Shown piece after piece: positions 53,021-62,335 of a stretch of 64,000 nucleotides of DNA. The translations under genes were made by a program, and so were the position numbers. The notes beneath the pieces are model-generated. The model did no database searches. It was not told the DNA's origin and saw only the letters and a program-made list of their open reading frames with translations. Position 1 is the first letter of the stretch, and each line of letters begins with the position of its first letter. The DNA lies in the NCBI RefSeq assembly GCF_003389455.1, contig NZ_QUAC01000014.1, positions 62,001-126,000 of the forward strand, written 5' to 3'. The stretch is from Streptomyces inhibens (GTDB lineage: Bacteria > Actinomycetota > Actinomycetes > Streptomycetales > Streptomycetaceae).

Positions 53021-53191
53021 CTGCCTGTCATACGCAGAGATCACGACCTGCGCTCGCAGGGAGGGGACCGACGTCGTGAGCGACGGCTGGTCTTCGCTGT
53101 GGAGTACGAGGACCCGACCGGCAGTGCACGGCTGCCGGCCGACATCTCACGCGCCGGTATGGAAGCGGTCGTTTTGGACCCCGACTCTTAG
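53021..53191 (+). pseudogene. Start-less gene fragment
   Basis: An open frame without a start codon reads RRLVFAVEYEDPTGSARLPA and ends DISRAGMEAVVLDPDS. It has coding-like composition and a stop at 53189-53191, so it is probably the 3' end of a cut gene. I do not recognise the family. The 215 bp before it hold nothing convincing. Confidence 0.35.
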
Positions 53192-53480
53192 CCCGAACAC
53201 CCGCCGAAGCGGTCCCTACGCCAGGACGCTGAGCAGCCCGGATGGCCCGTGGGAATACGCCTCGTCAGCCAGGATCCGGTCGGTCGGCGTCGTGGCCTGC
53301 CCGTCCCGGGCCGGGGCGTGAGGATGACGTCCAGCACTGCTGTCTGGAACATCGTGCAGTCCTTGACGTTCCCCGGCGCCAGGACGATCGACAGCGGCAG
53401 GCCGTGTCCGTAGACGGCCAGGTGGACTTCTCTATGCGGGCTCCGACGGCGTTCTGGTGAGCGCCGCTGATGGTGGGGCC
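53188..53480 (-). mobile_element. IS5-family transposase remnant
   Basis: Minus-strand codons read REVHLAVYGHGLPLSIVLAP, GNVKDCTMFQTAVLDVILTP and then a broken PTGSWLTRRIPTGHP where IS5 transposases have a D-K-A-Y block. Both ends are missing. It is a second IS5-like relic, separate from the one at 44.4-45.0 kb. Confidence 0.6.
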
Positions 53481-53483
53481 CAC

Positions 53484-53956
53484 CGGCACCGTCCACTCGA
53501 TCCTGCCACCACGTCATCGCGGACCTGCACGTGCCCGAGCCGTCTGAGCCATGTGCCACGTGCCACGTGCCATGGGAATGCTCCCGCTGGGTGCGAACGC
53601 GAGGCCAACCAGCCCCTCCTCAGCAGCGAGACCCAGTGCCACCCAAAGCGTCAGGCGAAGTAACCAGTCGCCACAAGCTGCTTGACCGTCCTTGACCGCC
53701 GGCCCACGGCGACCCAACAGCTGACACCGCACGCCACACCTAAACCCGTCACTCGAGCAACCCGTCAGCGCCGTGATCTTCACTCACTCGGGCTGCCAGC
53801 CGAACCGGTCATGGGGCATGGGTCACGGGCCATGGTCATGCCTAACCACCCCAGACCGATCCAGCTCCTCCTTCCACAGCGCGGCGGTGTCGCGGCGAGC
53901 GCAGGCGCCGGGCGCCTCGTAGATTGGATCGGGCGGGCGGGCCGTGAGCGGCAGGG
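53484..53956. other. Intergenic region, no gene seen
   Basis: About 470 bp. A short repeat (CCATGTGCCACGTGCCACGTGCC) near 53549-53571 is the only structure seen. Confidence 0.35.
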
Positions 53957-55215
53957 ATGGGCAGGGAGCGCGTGAGGAGACCGGATCTCGATCATGCGGC
54001 GCTGTTCGCCGCGACGCCGAGTGCATGCCTGGTCCTCGATCCGGACCTGGTGATCGTGGACGTCAACCGGGCCTACCTCCAGGCAACCGGACGGACTCGG
54101 GACGATCTGATCGGCCAGTACGTCTTCCACGCCTTCCCGGACAATCCCGCCGACCCGATGCCGAAGGGGTGCAGAACCTCCACCCCTCGCTGCGCAGGGT
54201 TCTGGCTTCCCGGGAGCCCGACACGATGGCGGTCCAGAGGTACGACATCCCCGTCGCCGGCCGGCCGGGGGTGTTCGAGGAGCGCTGGTGGTCCACGATC
54301 AACACCCCTGTCCTCGGGCCGGACGGCACGGTCGCGTGGATCATCCACCGGGTGGAAGACGTGACTGCGTTCGTCCACTCCCGCCGGGCCCGTCAGATGC
54401 CCGGCGGGCATCTGAGCGAACGGGAGGAGGCGATGGAGGCTGAGCTGTATGTCCGGGCACGCGCGCTGCAACACCTCAACGAGGAGCTGCGCCGCGCCCA
54501 CGCCCGCGAGCGCCAGGTCGCCGTCACCCTGCAGGAGGCCATGCTCCACTCGCCCGACCTTGCCCGGCACCGCGATATCGCTGTGCGCTACCTCCCCGCC
54601 ATCGGCTCACTGAATGTCTGCGGCGACTGGTACGACGTCGTCGACCTCCCGGGGGACACCTTCGCCGTCTCTGTCGGCGATGTCGTCGGCCACGGACTGG
54701 AAGCCGCCGCCGTCATGGGCATGCTCCGCAGCGCCCTCAGTGCCGCCGCCCGCTCCGTCGACGGCCCCGCCCAGGCACTGACAGTGCTGGGCCTGTACGC
54801 CCATTCCGTAGACAAAGCCCTGGCCACCACCGCCGTCCAAGTGCTGATGGACACCGCCGGCCGCCAGATCATCTACAGCAGCGCCGGTCACCCACCGCCG
54901 GTCCTGCTGCACGCCGACGGCACCCACCAACTCCTGGACCAAGCCACCGACCCGCCGCTGGGCGCCCGCCCCGAACATGTGCCCCGCCCCCAGGCCCACC
55001 TTCCGTACACACCTGGCGACACCCTCGTCCTCTACACCGACGGGCTCATCGAACGCCGTGACGAAGACATCGACGCCAGTGTGGCTCGCCTCGCCGACGC
55101 CCTTTCCCACTGCAGCAAGTTGAGCCCGGAACGCCTCGCGGATGCACTGCTGGCACGCCTCGGCGTCAGCGCCGGCGCCCGCGATGACATCGCCCTCGTC
55201 ATCGTCCGGCTGTAA
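53957..55215 (+). pseudogene. PAS-SpoIIE (PP2C) phosphatase with frameshift
   Basis: The start frame (GTG/ATG at ~53957) encodes a PAS domain opening (LFAATPSACLVLDPDLVIVD, then VNRAYLQATGRTRDDLIGQY). At ~54155-54165, where relatives read P-D-A-E-G-V-Q-N-L-H, the frame shifts by one base and the rest continues in the next frame (NLHPSLRRVLASREPDTMAV) to a full SpoIIE-type PP2C phosphatase (DWYDVVDLPGDTFAVSVGDV, then VGHGLEAAAV, SSAGHPPPVLL, YTDGLIERRDEDID). If real, only the C-terminal ~300 residues could be made. Such phosphatases act in anti-sigma partner-switching; the lesion could be a sequence error. Confidence 0.85.
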
Positions 55216-55270
55216 CGCCCGTACGACTTCGGGATCTTGAGAGACGGGCCGTTGGTAAGATCACCTGCCC

Positions 55271-55945
55271 ATGGACGCGAGCGCACGATACGAGATGATT
55301 GCCATCCCACCGGGGCAGGTGACGCTGTCGGACCGGCGAACGCAGCGCAGCTGGTCGGTCGAGGTTGCGCCTTACCAGCTCGCGGCGTTCCCGATCACCC
55401 AGGCGCGATACGCACAGGTCACCGGCCGGCGGCCGAGCGCCGCCCAAGGTGACCGCTTGCCCGTCGAGGGCGTTTCGTGGCTGGACGCCGTCCGGTTCTG
55501 CAACGCCCTGTCCCAGCAGGACGGGTTGACGCCCGCGTATCGCCTCCACGCCGACGTCGAGGGTATCGAGCGGGACGCATCCGCTGACGGGTACCGGCTA
55601 CCGACCGAGGCCGAGTGGGAGCACGCATGTCGTGCCGGTACGGCCGGTGCGCGGTACGGGCAGCTCGACGAGATCGCTTGGCATCGCGGCAACTCGCACG
55701 AGCGGATTCACGACGTGGGCGGCAAGCAGCCCAACGCATGGGGCCTGTACGACATGCTGGGCAATGTCTGGGAGTGGTGCTGGGACATCTACGATGCCGA
55801 GGTCTACGGCACCTATCGGGTGCTGCGTGGCGGTGGCTGGTTCGACGAGCCGTGGAGCTGCCGGGCCTCGGTGCGGCGCCGCAGCCACCCGACCTTCCAG
55901 ATCGACGACGTGGGATTCCGCATCGCGCGTTCCATCGCGTGCTGA
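55271..55945 (+). CDS. SUMF1/FGE-like domain protein
   Basis: A 224-residue protein of the formylglycine-generating-enzyme fold (GVSWLDAVRFCNALS, YRLPTEAEWEHACRAGT, LYDMLGNVWEWCWDIYD, VLRGGGWFDEPWSCRASVRR). True FGE has two active cysteines in RGG-S-x-x-C-x3-x-C; here the first is replaced (GWFDEPW) and only one Cys remains, so sulfatase activation is unlikely. The DUF323/EgtB-like relatives have other roles. It follows the phosphatase by 55 bp, so both may be co-transcribed. Confidence 0.88.
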   Translation: MDASARYEMIAIPPGQVTLSDRRTQRSWSVEVAPYQLAAFPITQARYAQVTGRRPSAAQGDRLPVEGVSWLDAVRFCNALSQQDGLTPAYRLHADVEGIERDASADGYRLPTEAEWEHACRAGTAGARYGQLDEIAWHRGNSHERIHDVGGKQPNAWGLYDMLGNVWEWCWDIYDAEVYGTYRVLRGGGWFDEPWSCRASVRRRSHPTFQIDDVGFRIARSIAC

Positions 55946-56124
55946 TGGGCGGGCCGGCTCTCCGTGACGAGGGTCGCTTCCCGTTCGCCAGCGCTTCCAG
56001 GTCGGCCGGCACCTCGCCGTGCAGTGTGCGCGGAGGGCGGACGGGGCCCTCGCCACAGTGCCCTGAGCTGACCTGACCTGACCAACTCGGCCAACAACCC
56101 CGGCCGGAACACTACGATCGCGGC

Positions 56125-57117
56125 ATGTCCACATCCTCACTCCTGCTGGCCAGCAGGATCCCCTCCGATTCGCCGATCCTGGATTTCGACATCGTCGTCG
56201 TCGGCGGAAGTCCGCTCCTTGTCTGCACCGACTTCAGCGGTGACGTCTTCAGCTGGGATCCGCTGCGCGATCAGTGGGCCGGGCATCGGCTCGACATGCC
56301 GTGGCGGCCGGAGGACGAGTACGAGTTCAGCGACATCCTCACGATCGGTGCCGCGGTCGTCGACGGGCGGGTCGTGGTGGGCGGGGGAGGCGACCACCAG
56401 CCGTTCGCGCAGTGGGATCTGGCGAGCGGTGCCGTACGGACGTACGCCCGCTACGAGCACGGCGGGGTGGCCTCCACGACCACGATGGAGCTCGACGGCC
56501 GGACGCTGTTCCTCAGCGGCTGCACCGGCCCCGCCGTACATCTGTGGGACGCCTCGAAAAGCGACCCCGATCCCGCGGCCGACGAGGTGGAGCTGGCCGG
56601 GCACGGCGACGGCGTCGGCGGTGTCACCGCGGGCCGGCTGTGGGACCGGCCGGTTGTGGTGTCCGGCGCCTATGACGGCAGCGTGCTGGTGTGGGACATC
56701 GGAGCTGAAGAGCCGTTGACCCAATTCGACGACCTCGACTTCGTGGTTCGCGGAGTGGGACTTGTGACTGTGGACGGCCACGCGCGCGTGGTGGCCGCCG
56801 GGGGCCGGGCGCTTGTCATGGGCGATCCCGACACCGGTGCATGGGAAGCGCCGTTCGCCGTGCCGGGGGACGCTATCGAGTGCATGGACGTCGGTGTCGT
56901 CGACGGGTTGCCGGTGGCGGTGACCGGCGGTGAGGACGGCACGGTGTGCGTGTGGGATCTTGCGGGCCGGAGGCTGCTCGGGGTGCCGCTCACCGAGCAC
57001 GAGAAAGAGGTCTTCGCCGTCCGTATCACCCACTTCGACGGCCGTCCCGTCGCCGTCACCGCGGGCCGGGACCGCCGTATGCGGCTGTGGGACCTTCGGG
57101 CGTTGCTCAGTACGTGA
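56125..57117 (+). CDS. WD40-repeat protein
   Basis: A 330-residue beta-propeller. Repeats of ~45 residues end in V-x-L/W-D (FSWDPL, FAQWDLASG, VHLWDASK, VLVWDIGAEE, VCVWDLAGRR, MRLWDLRALL), about six or seven blades, enough for a closed propeller. No enzyme part or signal peptide is present, so it is a protein-binding platform in the cytosol. It stands on its own after the SUMF1-like gene. Confidence 0.88.
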   Translation: MSTSSLLLASRIPSDSPILDFDIVVVGGSPLLVCTDFSGDVFSWDPLRDQWAGHRLDMPWRPEDEYEFSDILTIGAAVVDGRVVVGGGGDHQPFAQWDLASGAVRTYARYEHGGVASTTTMELDGRTLFLSGCTGPAVHLWDASKSDPDPAADEVELAGHGDGVGGVTAGRLWDRPVVVSGAYDGSVLVWDIGAEEPLTQFDDLDFVVRGVGLVTVDGHARVVAAGGRALVMGDPDTGAWEAPFAVPGDAIECMDVGVVDGLPVAVTGGEDGTVCVWDLAGRRLLGVPLTEHEKEVFAVRITHFDGRPVAVTAGRDRRMRLWDLRALLST

Positions 57118-57293
57118 GTCGGCGGGACCGCGCGGTCTGCTCGTCGCTCGGTCACAGACCAAGCAGACCAACGATCTGATGATCTGACAGAGATGACCGA
57201 AGGGCCTGTCTGGCAAAGAGCAACGGCTGGCTGAGCCTCGGCAGAGGCAAAAAGGTCTTGCTGCAGTGATAGTGGGGCCGCGAAGCTGGGTCC

Positions 57294-57587
57294 GTGCCAG
57301 GGCAGAGGAAGCGGAAGAGGCAGCGACAGCAGCAGGGGATGCGTCAGGGGGATGCCGATCGCTTGGCCGCTGACGCGGGACGCTGGGAAGTGGTCTTCGA
57401 GACTCAGGACGTGTCGGAATGGCGAACCCAGGTGCGCCGACTGCGTGCCGAGCGCAACCAGATCGACTGGTCGATGGCCCGAATGGACACACTGTGCGGG
57501 CGCTTGGTGCATCCGACCACCTATCGGTTGAGTGTGTTCGTGCCGGGCTCCGCGCCTGCCCCCACCAAGGGCAACCCCGGTAATTGA
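57294..57587 (+). CDS. Small basic hypothetical protein
   Basis: A 97-residue protein starting GTG at 57294 with a strongly basic head (PGQRKRKRQRQQQGMRQGDA) and an acidic/aromatic middle (WEVVFETQDVSEWRTQVRRL), ending VHPTTYRLSVFVPGS. Similar small proteins occur in Streptomyces as hypotheticals. Nucleic-acid binding is possible from the basic head only. Confidence 0.65.
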   Translation: MPGQRKRKRQRQQQGMRQGDADRLAADAGRWEVVFETQDVSEWRTQVRRLRAERNQIDWSMARMDTLCGRLVHPTTYRLSVFVPGSAPAPTKGNPGN

Positions 57588-57724
57588 TTACGTAATTGAT
57601 CACGTGGCGGGCAGCGGAGAGCTGACGGATGTCGCACGGGAACGGAGTCTTTCCTCCAGCGCCGCCGCTGCCAACGTTCGCCCTGTTGCGGGGCGGGTAA
57701 CCGGTTGGTAACCGTCGACGGTGC

Positions 57725-58471
57725 GTGGATACTGTCGCGGTGTTCTCAGACGCTGACGCTGCCGCGCTGTATGACCTGCTGAATCCGTGGGACCCCGAGC
57801 TCTGGCCCGGTGATGGCTTCTACGACGAACTGGTCATGGCCGCCGACTCGGTTCTGGATGTCGGCTGCGGGACCGGCTCCATGCTGCACCGTACGCGCGA
57901 GCAGGGCCACACCGGACGTCTCGTCGGCCTCGACCCGGACGGTGCCGCGCTGGCCCGGGCCCGGCGTCGTACCGACATCGAGTGGGTCGAGGGCACCGCG
58001 GCGGACGCGGGGTGGGATACCGAATTCGATCTCGCGACGATGGCCGGTCACGCATTTCAATGCCTTGTCACCGACGACGACTTGCGCGCCTCACTCGCGG
58101 CGATCCATGCAGCGTTGCGCGAGGGTGGCCGCTTCGCGTTCGAGACGCGCCACCCGCAGGCGCGTGCCTGGGAGGGCTGGAACCCGTCGAGGGTATCCGA
58201 GATCGCCGACAAGGCCGGCCGCGCCCTGCGCATCTGGCACGAGACCGAGTCCGTCGCCGACGACGTCGTCACCTTCACCGAAACGACGGCCGAGCCTGAC
58301 GGCAGCGTCCTCCGCGTCGACCGCACGAGCCTGCGCTTCCTCGACGTTGTGAGGCTCGACGCGTTCCTCGTCGGCGCGGGCTTCGAGACCGAGGCCCGGT
58401 ACGGTGACTGGCACCGCGGACCGGTCACCGATACGAGCCGGGAGATCATCACGATCGCCCGCCGGAAATAG
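57725..58471 (+). CDS. SAM-dependent methyltransferase
   Basis: A 248-residue class I methyltransferase. The SAM motif I is VLDVGCGTGSM at ~43-53, the acidic motif II is VGLDPDGAAL, and the post-I block AGHAFQCLVTDDDLRASLAA follows. The second half holds the substrate domain. It methylates a small molecule; no partner gene suggests which one. GTG start at 57725. Confidence 0.92.
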   Translation: MDTVAVFSDADAAALYDLLNPWDPELWPGDGFYDELVMAADSVLDVGCGTGSMLHRTREQGHTGRLVGLDPDGAALARARRRTDIEWVEGTAADAGWDTEFDLATMAGHAFQCLVTDDDLRASLAAIHAALREGGRFAFETRHPQARAWEGWNPSRVSEIADKAGRALRIWHETESVADDVVTFTETTAEPDGSVLRVDRTSLRFLDVVRLDAFLVGAGFETEARYGDWHRGPVTDTSREIITIARRK

Positions 58472-58966
58472 CCCCACCGGGCATCGGGCCGCAGCCATGA
58501 GGCCCGGAGCCTGCACCCCGTCCGTCGGCATGTGGCCCGCGATCATGTGGGCGTCAGGTCGACCGACGTGGGCGTGGCAGCGGCCGGCGTTCATCGTCGA
58601 TGACGTGCCGCACAGGGGTGCCTGCTCTCCGCCTGCACGGTGGGTGGTTCACCCCACGCGTCGCCTGACAAGATCTGCTGAGCCCGATACACGTATCATG
58701 ATCATCGAATCGAGGATCTGGAGCGATTCACAGTCCCTCGCCGACACCAACCGCGACCCGGTACGGCACCACACCGGACGGGCCCAACAGATCGTCTCCA
58801 CGGCTACGTCGGCGGAGCTGAACCTCGCCGACATCTGGGCCGCGGCATCGGCCCCGACGTTACGGCTGGCCCGCGCCGCATCCAGAAGCTCGTCGGACGC
58901 AGGCCCGACCGTGCGACCCATCACAACCCGACCACGGCTTACGGCCGTAGAACACCAAGGAACGTC
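58472..58966. other. Intergenic region with a possible short coding relic
   Basis: About 495 bp without an assured gene. From ATG at ~58707 a frame with good third-position GC (MIIESRIWSDSQSLADTNRD, then STATSAELNLADIWAAASAP) runs on without a clear stop and may be a fragment joined by a frameshift to the small gene at 58967. Confidence 0.3.
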
Positions 58967-59137
58967 ATGCCCCCCTCAACACCGCAGCCGCACAACAAGA
59001 TCGTTGGCAATGTCCCTCGTCCTGCGAAGCCCGACTACAGCAACGTCTTCATCGAACCGGTCTACGAAAACAGCTTCCCCGAAGTCGACCTGGAGGACGA
59101 TCTCGACGTGCCTGCCATCTCCCGCTTCGAATACTGA
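58967..59137 (+). CDS. 56-residue small protein
   Basis: ATG at 58967 follows AAGGA by 6 nt and 56 codons with normal G/C-ending use run to TGA at 59137. The peptide begins MPPSTPQPHNKIVGNVPRPA and ends DLEDDLDVPAISRFEY, with a middle PDYSNVFIEPVYENSFPEV. The acidic, aromatic tail and basic, Pro-rich head recall RiPP precursors or phage/plasmid accessory proteins; no modification enzyme is adjacent. It is too short for a firm name. Confidence 0.5.
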   Translation: MPPSTPQPHNKIVGNVPRPAKPDYSNVFIEPVYENSFPEVDLEDDLDVPAISRFEY

Positions 59138-59161
59138 CAATCTTGGGCACGGAGCGGCAGC

Positions 59162-59575
59162 TCACGGCCCACCTCCGCCTGCGCGGAGGGCACGCATCTT
59201 GGCCGAAGCGCAGGCGTCCGGCGGACGGTTCACCTCCGCTCGCGTGGAGACTGCACGTAATGGCGAGAGCAGCAGCGTCTCAGCCTGCAGTTCGAGCCGG
59301 GAGGCTATTCGGGGAGCCAGGGCGTCGGGCAATGCGATGCCGGCCTCGTGGTACTCCTCGGCAAGGTAGTCATCAAACTCCTCGGGGTGGGATTCCCCCA
59401 GCCGCTGGACCGCAATCCGACCGACCTCGCCCCGGCGGCGTTCTGCTGCAGATTCCTTGCGTCGCTTCGCCCGCTGCTCCGGCGTTTCGGAAGTGTGGCG
59501 ACGGCGAGGATTTGCGGCCTCTGCTTCGTACTTACGTTGCCGCAGCGAACTGTGCGCAATGGTGGCTCTTTTCCG
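59162..59575 (-). pseudogene. Start-less coding-like frame
   Basis: An uninterrupted minus-strand frame of 138 codons lacks an ATG, GTG or TTG near its 5' end. It reads RKYEAEAANPRRRHTSETPE, then ERRRGEVGRIAVQRLGESHP and EEFDDYLAEEYHEAGIALPD, amphipathic and Arg/Glu-rich. It looks like the inner part of a helical accessory protein cut at its 5' end by neighbouring mobile DNA. Not recognised. Confidence 0.4.
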
Positions 59576-59636
59576 TCATTCGTCCGTCGCCGGGATTGTT
59601 CTTCCTCTGAGCGAACTGTCGGTCAAGGGCCGTGAT

Positions 59637-59940
59637 CTAGGCCCATTCGTCGAGCAGGGTGCGGTGGAAGCATTCGACTTTGCCGTTGGTCTGTGGCCGG
59701 TAGGCGCGGGTGAATTTGCCGGTCGCGCCGAGGTCGGTCAGGGCCGGTTTCCAGGCCAGGTCTTTGCGGTAGGACCAGTCGTTGTCGGGCAGGTCGCGTT
59801 CGATGCGGGTGATGCCGTGGGGTGCGGAAGAACGCGGCGGCGCGGGTGAGGAAGTCCACGCAGGTGGCGACCTTCTCATCCGTGTGGATCTCGGTGTAGG
59901 TCGGGCGGGAGTGGCCGTCGTGGCATGCGCGTTCGGCTCG
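59637..59940 (-). mobile_element. IS481-family transposase remnant
   Basis: The C-terminal part of an rve-type transposase: DGHSRPTYTEIHTDEKVATC (IS481-like box), a frameshift, then WSYRKDLAWKPALTDLGATG and the final RAYRPQTNGKVECFHRTLLD, which carries the terminal catalytic Glu. The N-terminus is gone and a frameshift is present. It is joined in frame to a truncated gene on its 5' side. Confidence 0.75.
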
Positions 59941-59989
59941 TTACGCTTCGAGCCACGCTTCCTGCATGACCGAGGTGGCCTCTTCGGTG

Positions 59990-60664
59990 TGCCGGACACG
60001 GAACAGAGACATGGCGCGGCCGTCGTGGTTGAGGGGGCGACGCGTTCGAGGGCGAGTTGGGCCGGCGCATCCCGGGGGAAGATGTAGTCGGGCTCGTCGA
60101 GGTGGATGCCTGCTTCCGTCAGGGCCTCACTGGTGATGCCGAACGCGTCGATAACGGCTTGCGGTTCTCCTTCCACGTACCAGTCGTCTTCTTGAGCGTG
60201 CCGGCCAGACGCCAGGAGCTTTGTACCGCTGGGGTGGAAGATCGCCCAGGCGCCATGGGCGGTGTTGTCGTCGATGGTGCACGCAGCGGTGATCACCGCG
60301 TCGGGGAGTTTCTTGTGGAGTTCTTCCGTCAACTCCAGGACGGGGAAGTCGTCCGCGGTGTGTCCAAGAGCGGGGTCGATTATCTCCCTCACGCTGCCCC
60401 AGCATCCGACGCGGACCAGTTCCAGGTCGGCTCGGGTGCCGGCGGCTACGTCAGCGGTCGCGGGGACAGTTCCCAGGTCTTCGAGGATCGTGTCGACGGT
60501 GCCTAAGCATTCTGCGAATTGGCGGGCCACGGCTGGGTCATGAGCGGGGAGATCGGCCGCGTCCGTGGGGGATCCGGGGTGGACGATGGTGAGGCTGTAT
60601 TCGCCGTAGCGGAGAACACCCGCGTCCGCGGGAAGTCCCAGAAGGAGGATTCCGTCGTGCCCGT
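59990..60664 (-). pseudogene. Truncated hypothetical gene
   Basis: A frame starting after TAG at ~60665 reads DGILLLGLPADAGVLRYGEY, then VARQFAECLGTVDTILEDLG, GAWAIFHPSGTKLLASGRHA and ALTEAGIHLDEPDYIFPRDA, ending at ~60050, where it runs into the IS481 remnant. The only in-frame start is GTG at 60530, so the 5' ~45 codons cannot be translated normally. The fold and family are unknown. It is cut on both sides. Confidence 0.55.
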
Positions 60665-61420
60665 CCCACTAAAGGGGCGCGAGGGCAGGCCCCGACAGAC
60701 AGAGGGCCCCCACCAACGGGGTGAGGACCCTCCGGCTGCACCCGGGTTCGGTCAGGCGCAGCCGATATAGGCGACGTAGATCCCCACGCCGGTGGTGCCG
60801 CTGGCACGTCTGGGGTCGCCAGGCACGGACAATGAGGAACTTCAGGCCGAAGCGTTGGTCGGACAACCCGCGGCTGAACGTGGCTGGCCGCACAGCAGGA
60901 TGCGTTCCCCAGTGGGAGCGGGAGCCCGGCGGCGGCTGGGACTTCACTGTCGACTCCCTTGACCGGCCGGAGGAACTGAGCCGGGCACGGCTCGCCTCCT
61001 GAGAGGAGGCGAGGAAGGCCGAGGACAGCCCGTTCCTGTCGGTCGCGGCCTGGTTACTTCGGCGAGGTGCAGAGTCGCAACGTCGGGACGCTGTGGCAGT
61101 GTCGCCCCGAAGTGGACAGACCCCATGTTCGATGGGATCTTCGTGACCGTGCCCTGACACCGATGGGCGCCCACGAATTGGCGGATGCAGAGGAGCACGA
61201 GGGGCTGTACGACGATGAGGACGAGGAGTACCGGCCCTTCTGAAATCCGGCGGACGAGATCCAGGCCCTGTTCCTGCGCATGCCGGACAATCACCTGAGC
61301 AGCGCCTTGGACCGGTGCACCCGCTGACACCCACCGGCCCCGCGCGGGCGAAGCCGTTGCCCATCTCTCCACCAGGAGCCCCGTATACCCCTTCCTCTTC
61401 CCCGGCATGAAGACGCCGGT
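60665..61420. other. Degenerate region with coding relics
   Basis: About 755 bp without an intact gene. A 57-codon frame at 60832-61002 (MRNFRPKRWSDNPRLNVAGR) and an open frame at ~61043-61327 with one in-frame TGA (61241) that reads EEHEGLYDDEDEEYRPF, stop, NPADEIQALFLRMPDNHLSS look like fragments of acidic hypothetical proteins. Confidence 0.4.
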
Positions 61421-61939
61421 GTGCCCGTCATCCGAACCGACTTCACCAACCCCGACGGCTGGGAGCGCCTCTTGCAGGCTCTGCTGACGCCCGTAGGGAT
61501 GAGGGATGCCTTCCAGCAGTCGGACGACGCCACGGACAACTATGACCGTGCCGTGCATTACGTCGGGGAACTGGACCACGACAAGTACCGGGGTACGCGG
61601 CCGGGCGATGTGCTCGCCGCGGCCCCGGCAGGTCACGGGCTGGCCTACGGCCATGTCTACCTTGCCGACGCCGTGACGTTCGCTTCGGACGATCTTCCTC
61701 TTCTGGGTGTCGACATCGACCCCGAGGAGGAGCGGGTAGAGCCCTTTCGCGTCCCGGCGCTCCATGTAGCCAGCGTCGAGGCCAACGTTCACATCGCCAA
61801 CATGTTCTTCAGCGAGTTCAACGGCTTCGACTGGGACGACCGCGATCTTCTCGTAGCGGGTCCGGGGACGGACGTGTGGAAGGAGTTCGAGCGGATGGAC
61901 CGGTACGACGAAGACGAAGGCGACGACGAGCCGGAATAG
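61421..61939 (+). CDS. DUF6924-like protein
   Basis: A 172-residue acidic, soluble protein (VIRTDFTNPDGWERLLQALL, then HGLAYGHVYLADAVTFASDD, VASVEANVHIANMFFSEFNG) resembling DUF6924, whose role is unknown. The end is strongly acidic (RMDRYDEDEGDDEPE). GTG start at 61421. Frame and codon use are clean, in contrast to the decayed DNA on its 5' side. Confidence 0.72.
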   Translation: MPVIRTDFTNPDGWERLLQALLTPVGMRDAFQQSDDATDNYDRAVHYVGELDHDKYRGTRPGDVLAAAPAGHGLAYGHVYLADAVTFASDDLPLLGVDIDPEEERVEPFRVPALHVASVEANVHIANMFFSEFNGFDWDDRDLLVAGPGTDVWKEFERMDRYDEDEGDDEPE

Positions 61940-62335
61940 ACCAGAGCGTGGTGTGGCCTGGAGCGGCATGGTGCTGCCGGGGAGGACGGGGCGGGCAAGG
62001 GCATGGGCAAGGGGAAGGGGAAGTACCGGTACCTGCTCTCGTGCGAGTCGCTGGGCGAGCCGGAGGCGGAGACCAGCGCGCAGGATGAGGCGGTGTCCGA
62101 GCCGGATCCGCGAGTCCTGGTCAGCGCGGCCGGTGCAGTGCCTGCGGATGATGCGGAGCGCGGCGAGATGCCGTAGCCGTCTTCTCCGGCGTGGGCGCAT
62201 CCGGCGTGGCTTCTGCGGGAGCTTCCGCTTGTCCATGCCATTCAGGGAGTACGGGCCTGAGGGGGCCCAACTGTCTTGTTCATCAACCGATCGATACATG
62301 AGCGGCAACAGGTCTATGGGGGGAAGCAGTTCTGC
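61940..62335. other. Region with one possible short gene
   Basis: A 57-residue frame at 62003-62176 starts MGKGKGKYRYLLSCESLGEP and ends DDAERGEMP. It may be a small gene or a relic; no RBS stands out. The rest holds no clear frame. Confidence 0.35.

Noticed and set aside
60944..62308. A 454-codon minus-strand open frame
   Set aside because: It is antisense to the DUF6924-like gene and the acidic relic frames; the composition is Arg/Leu/Pro-rich with no domain.
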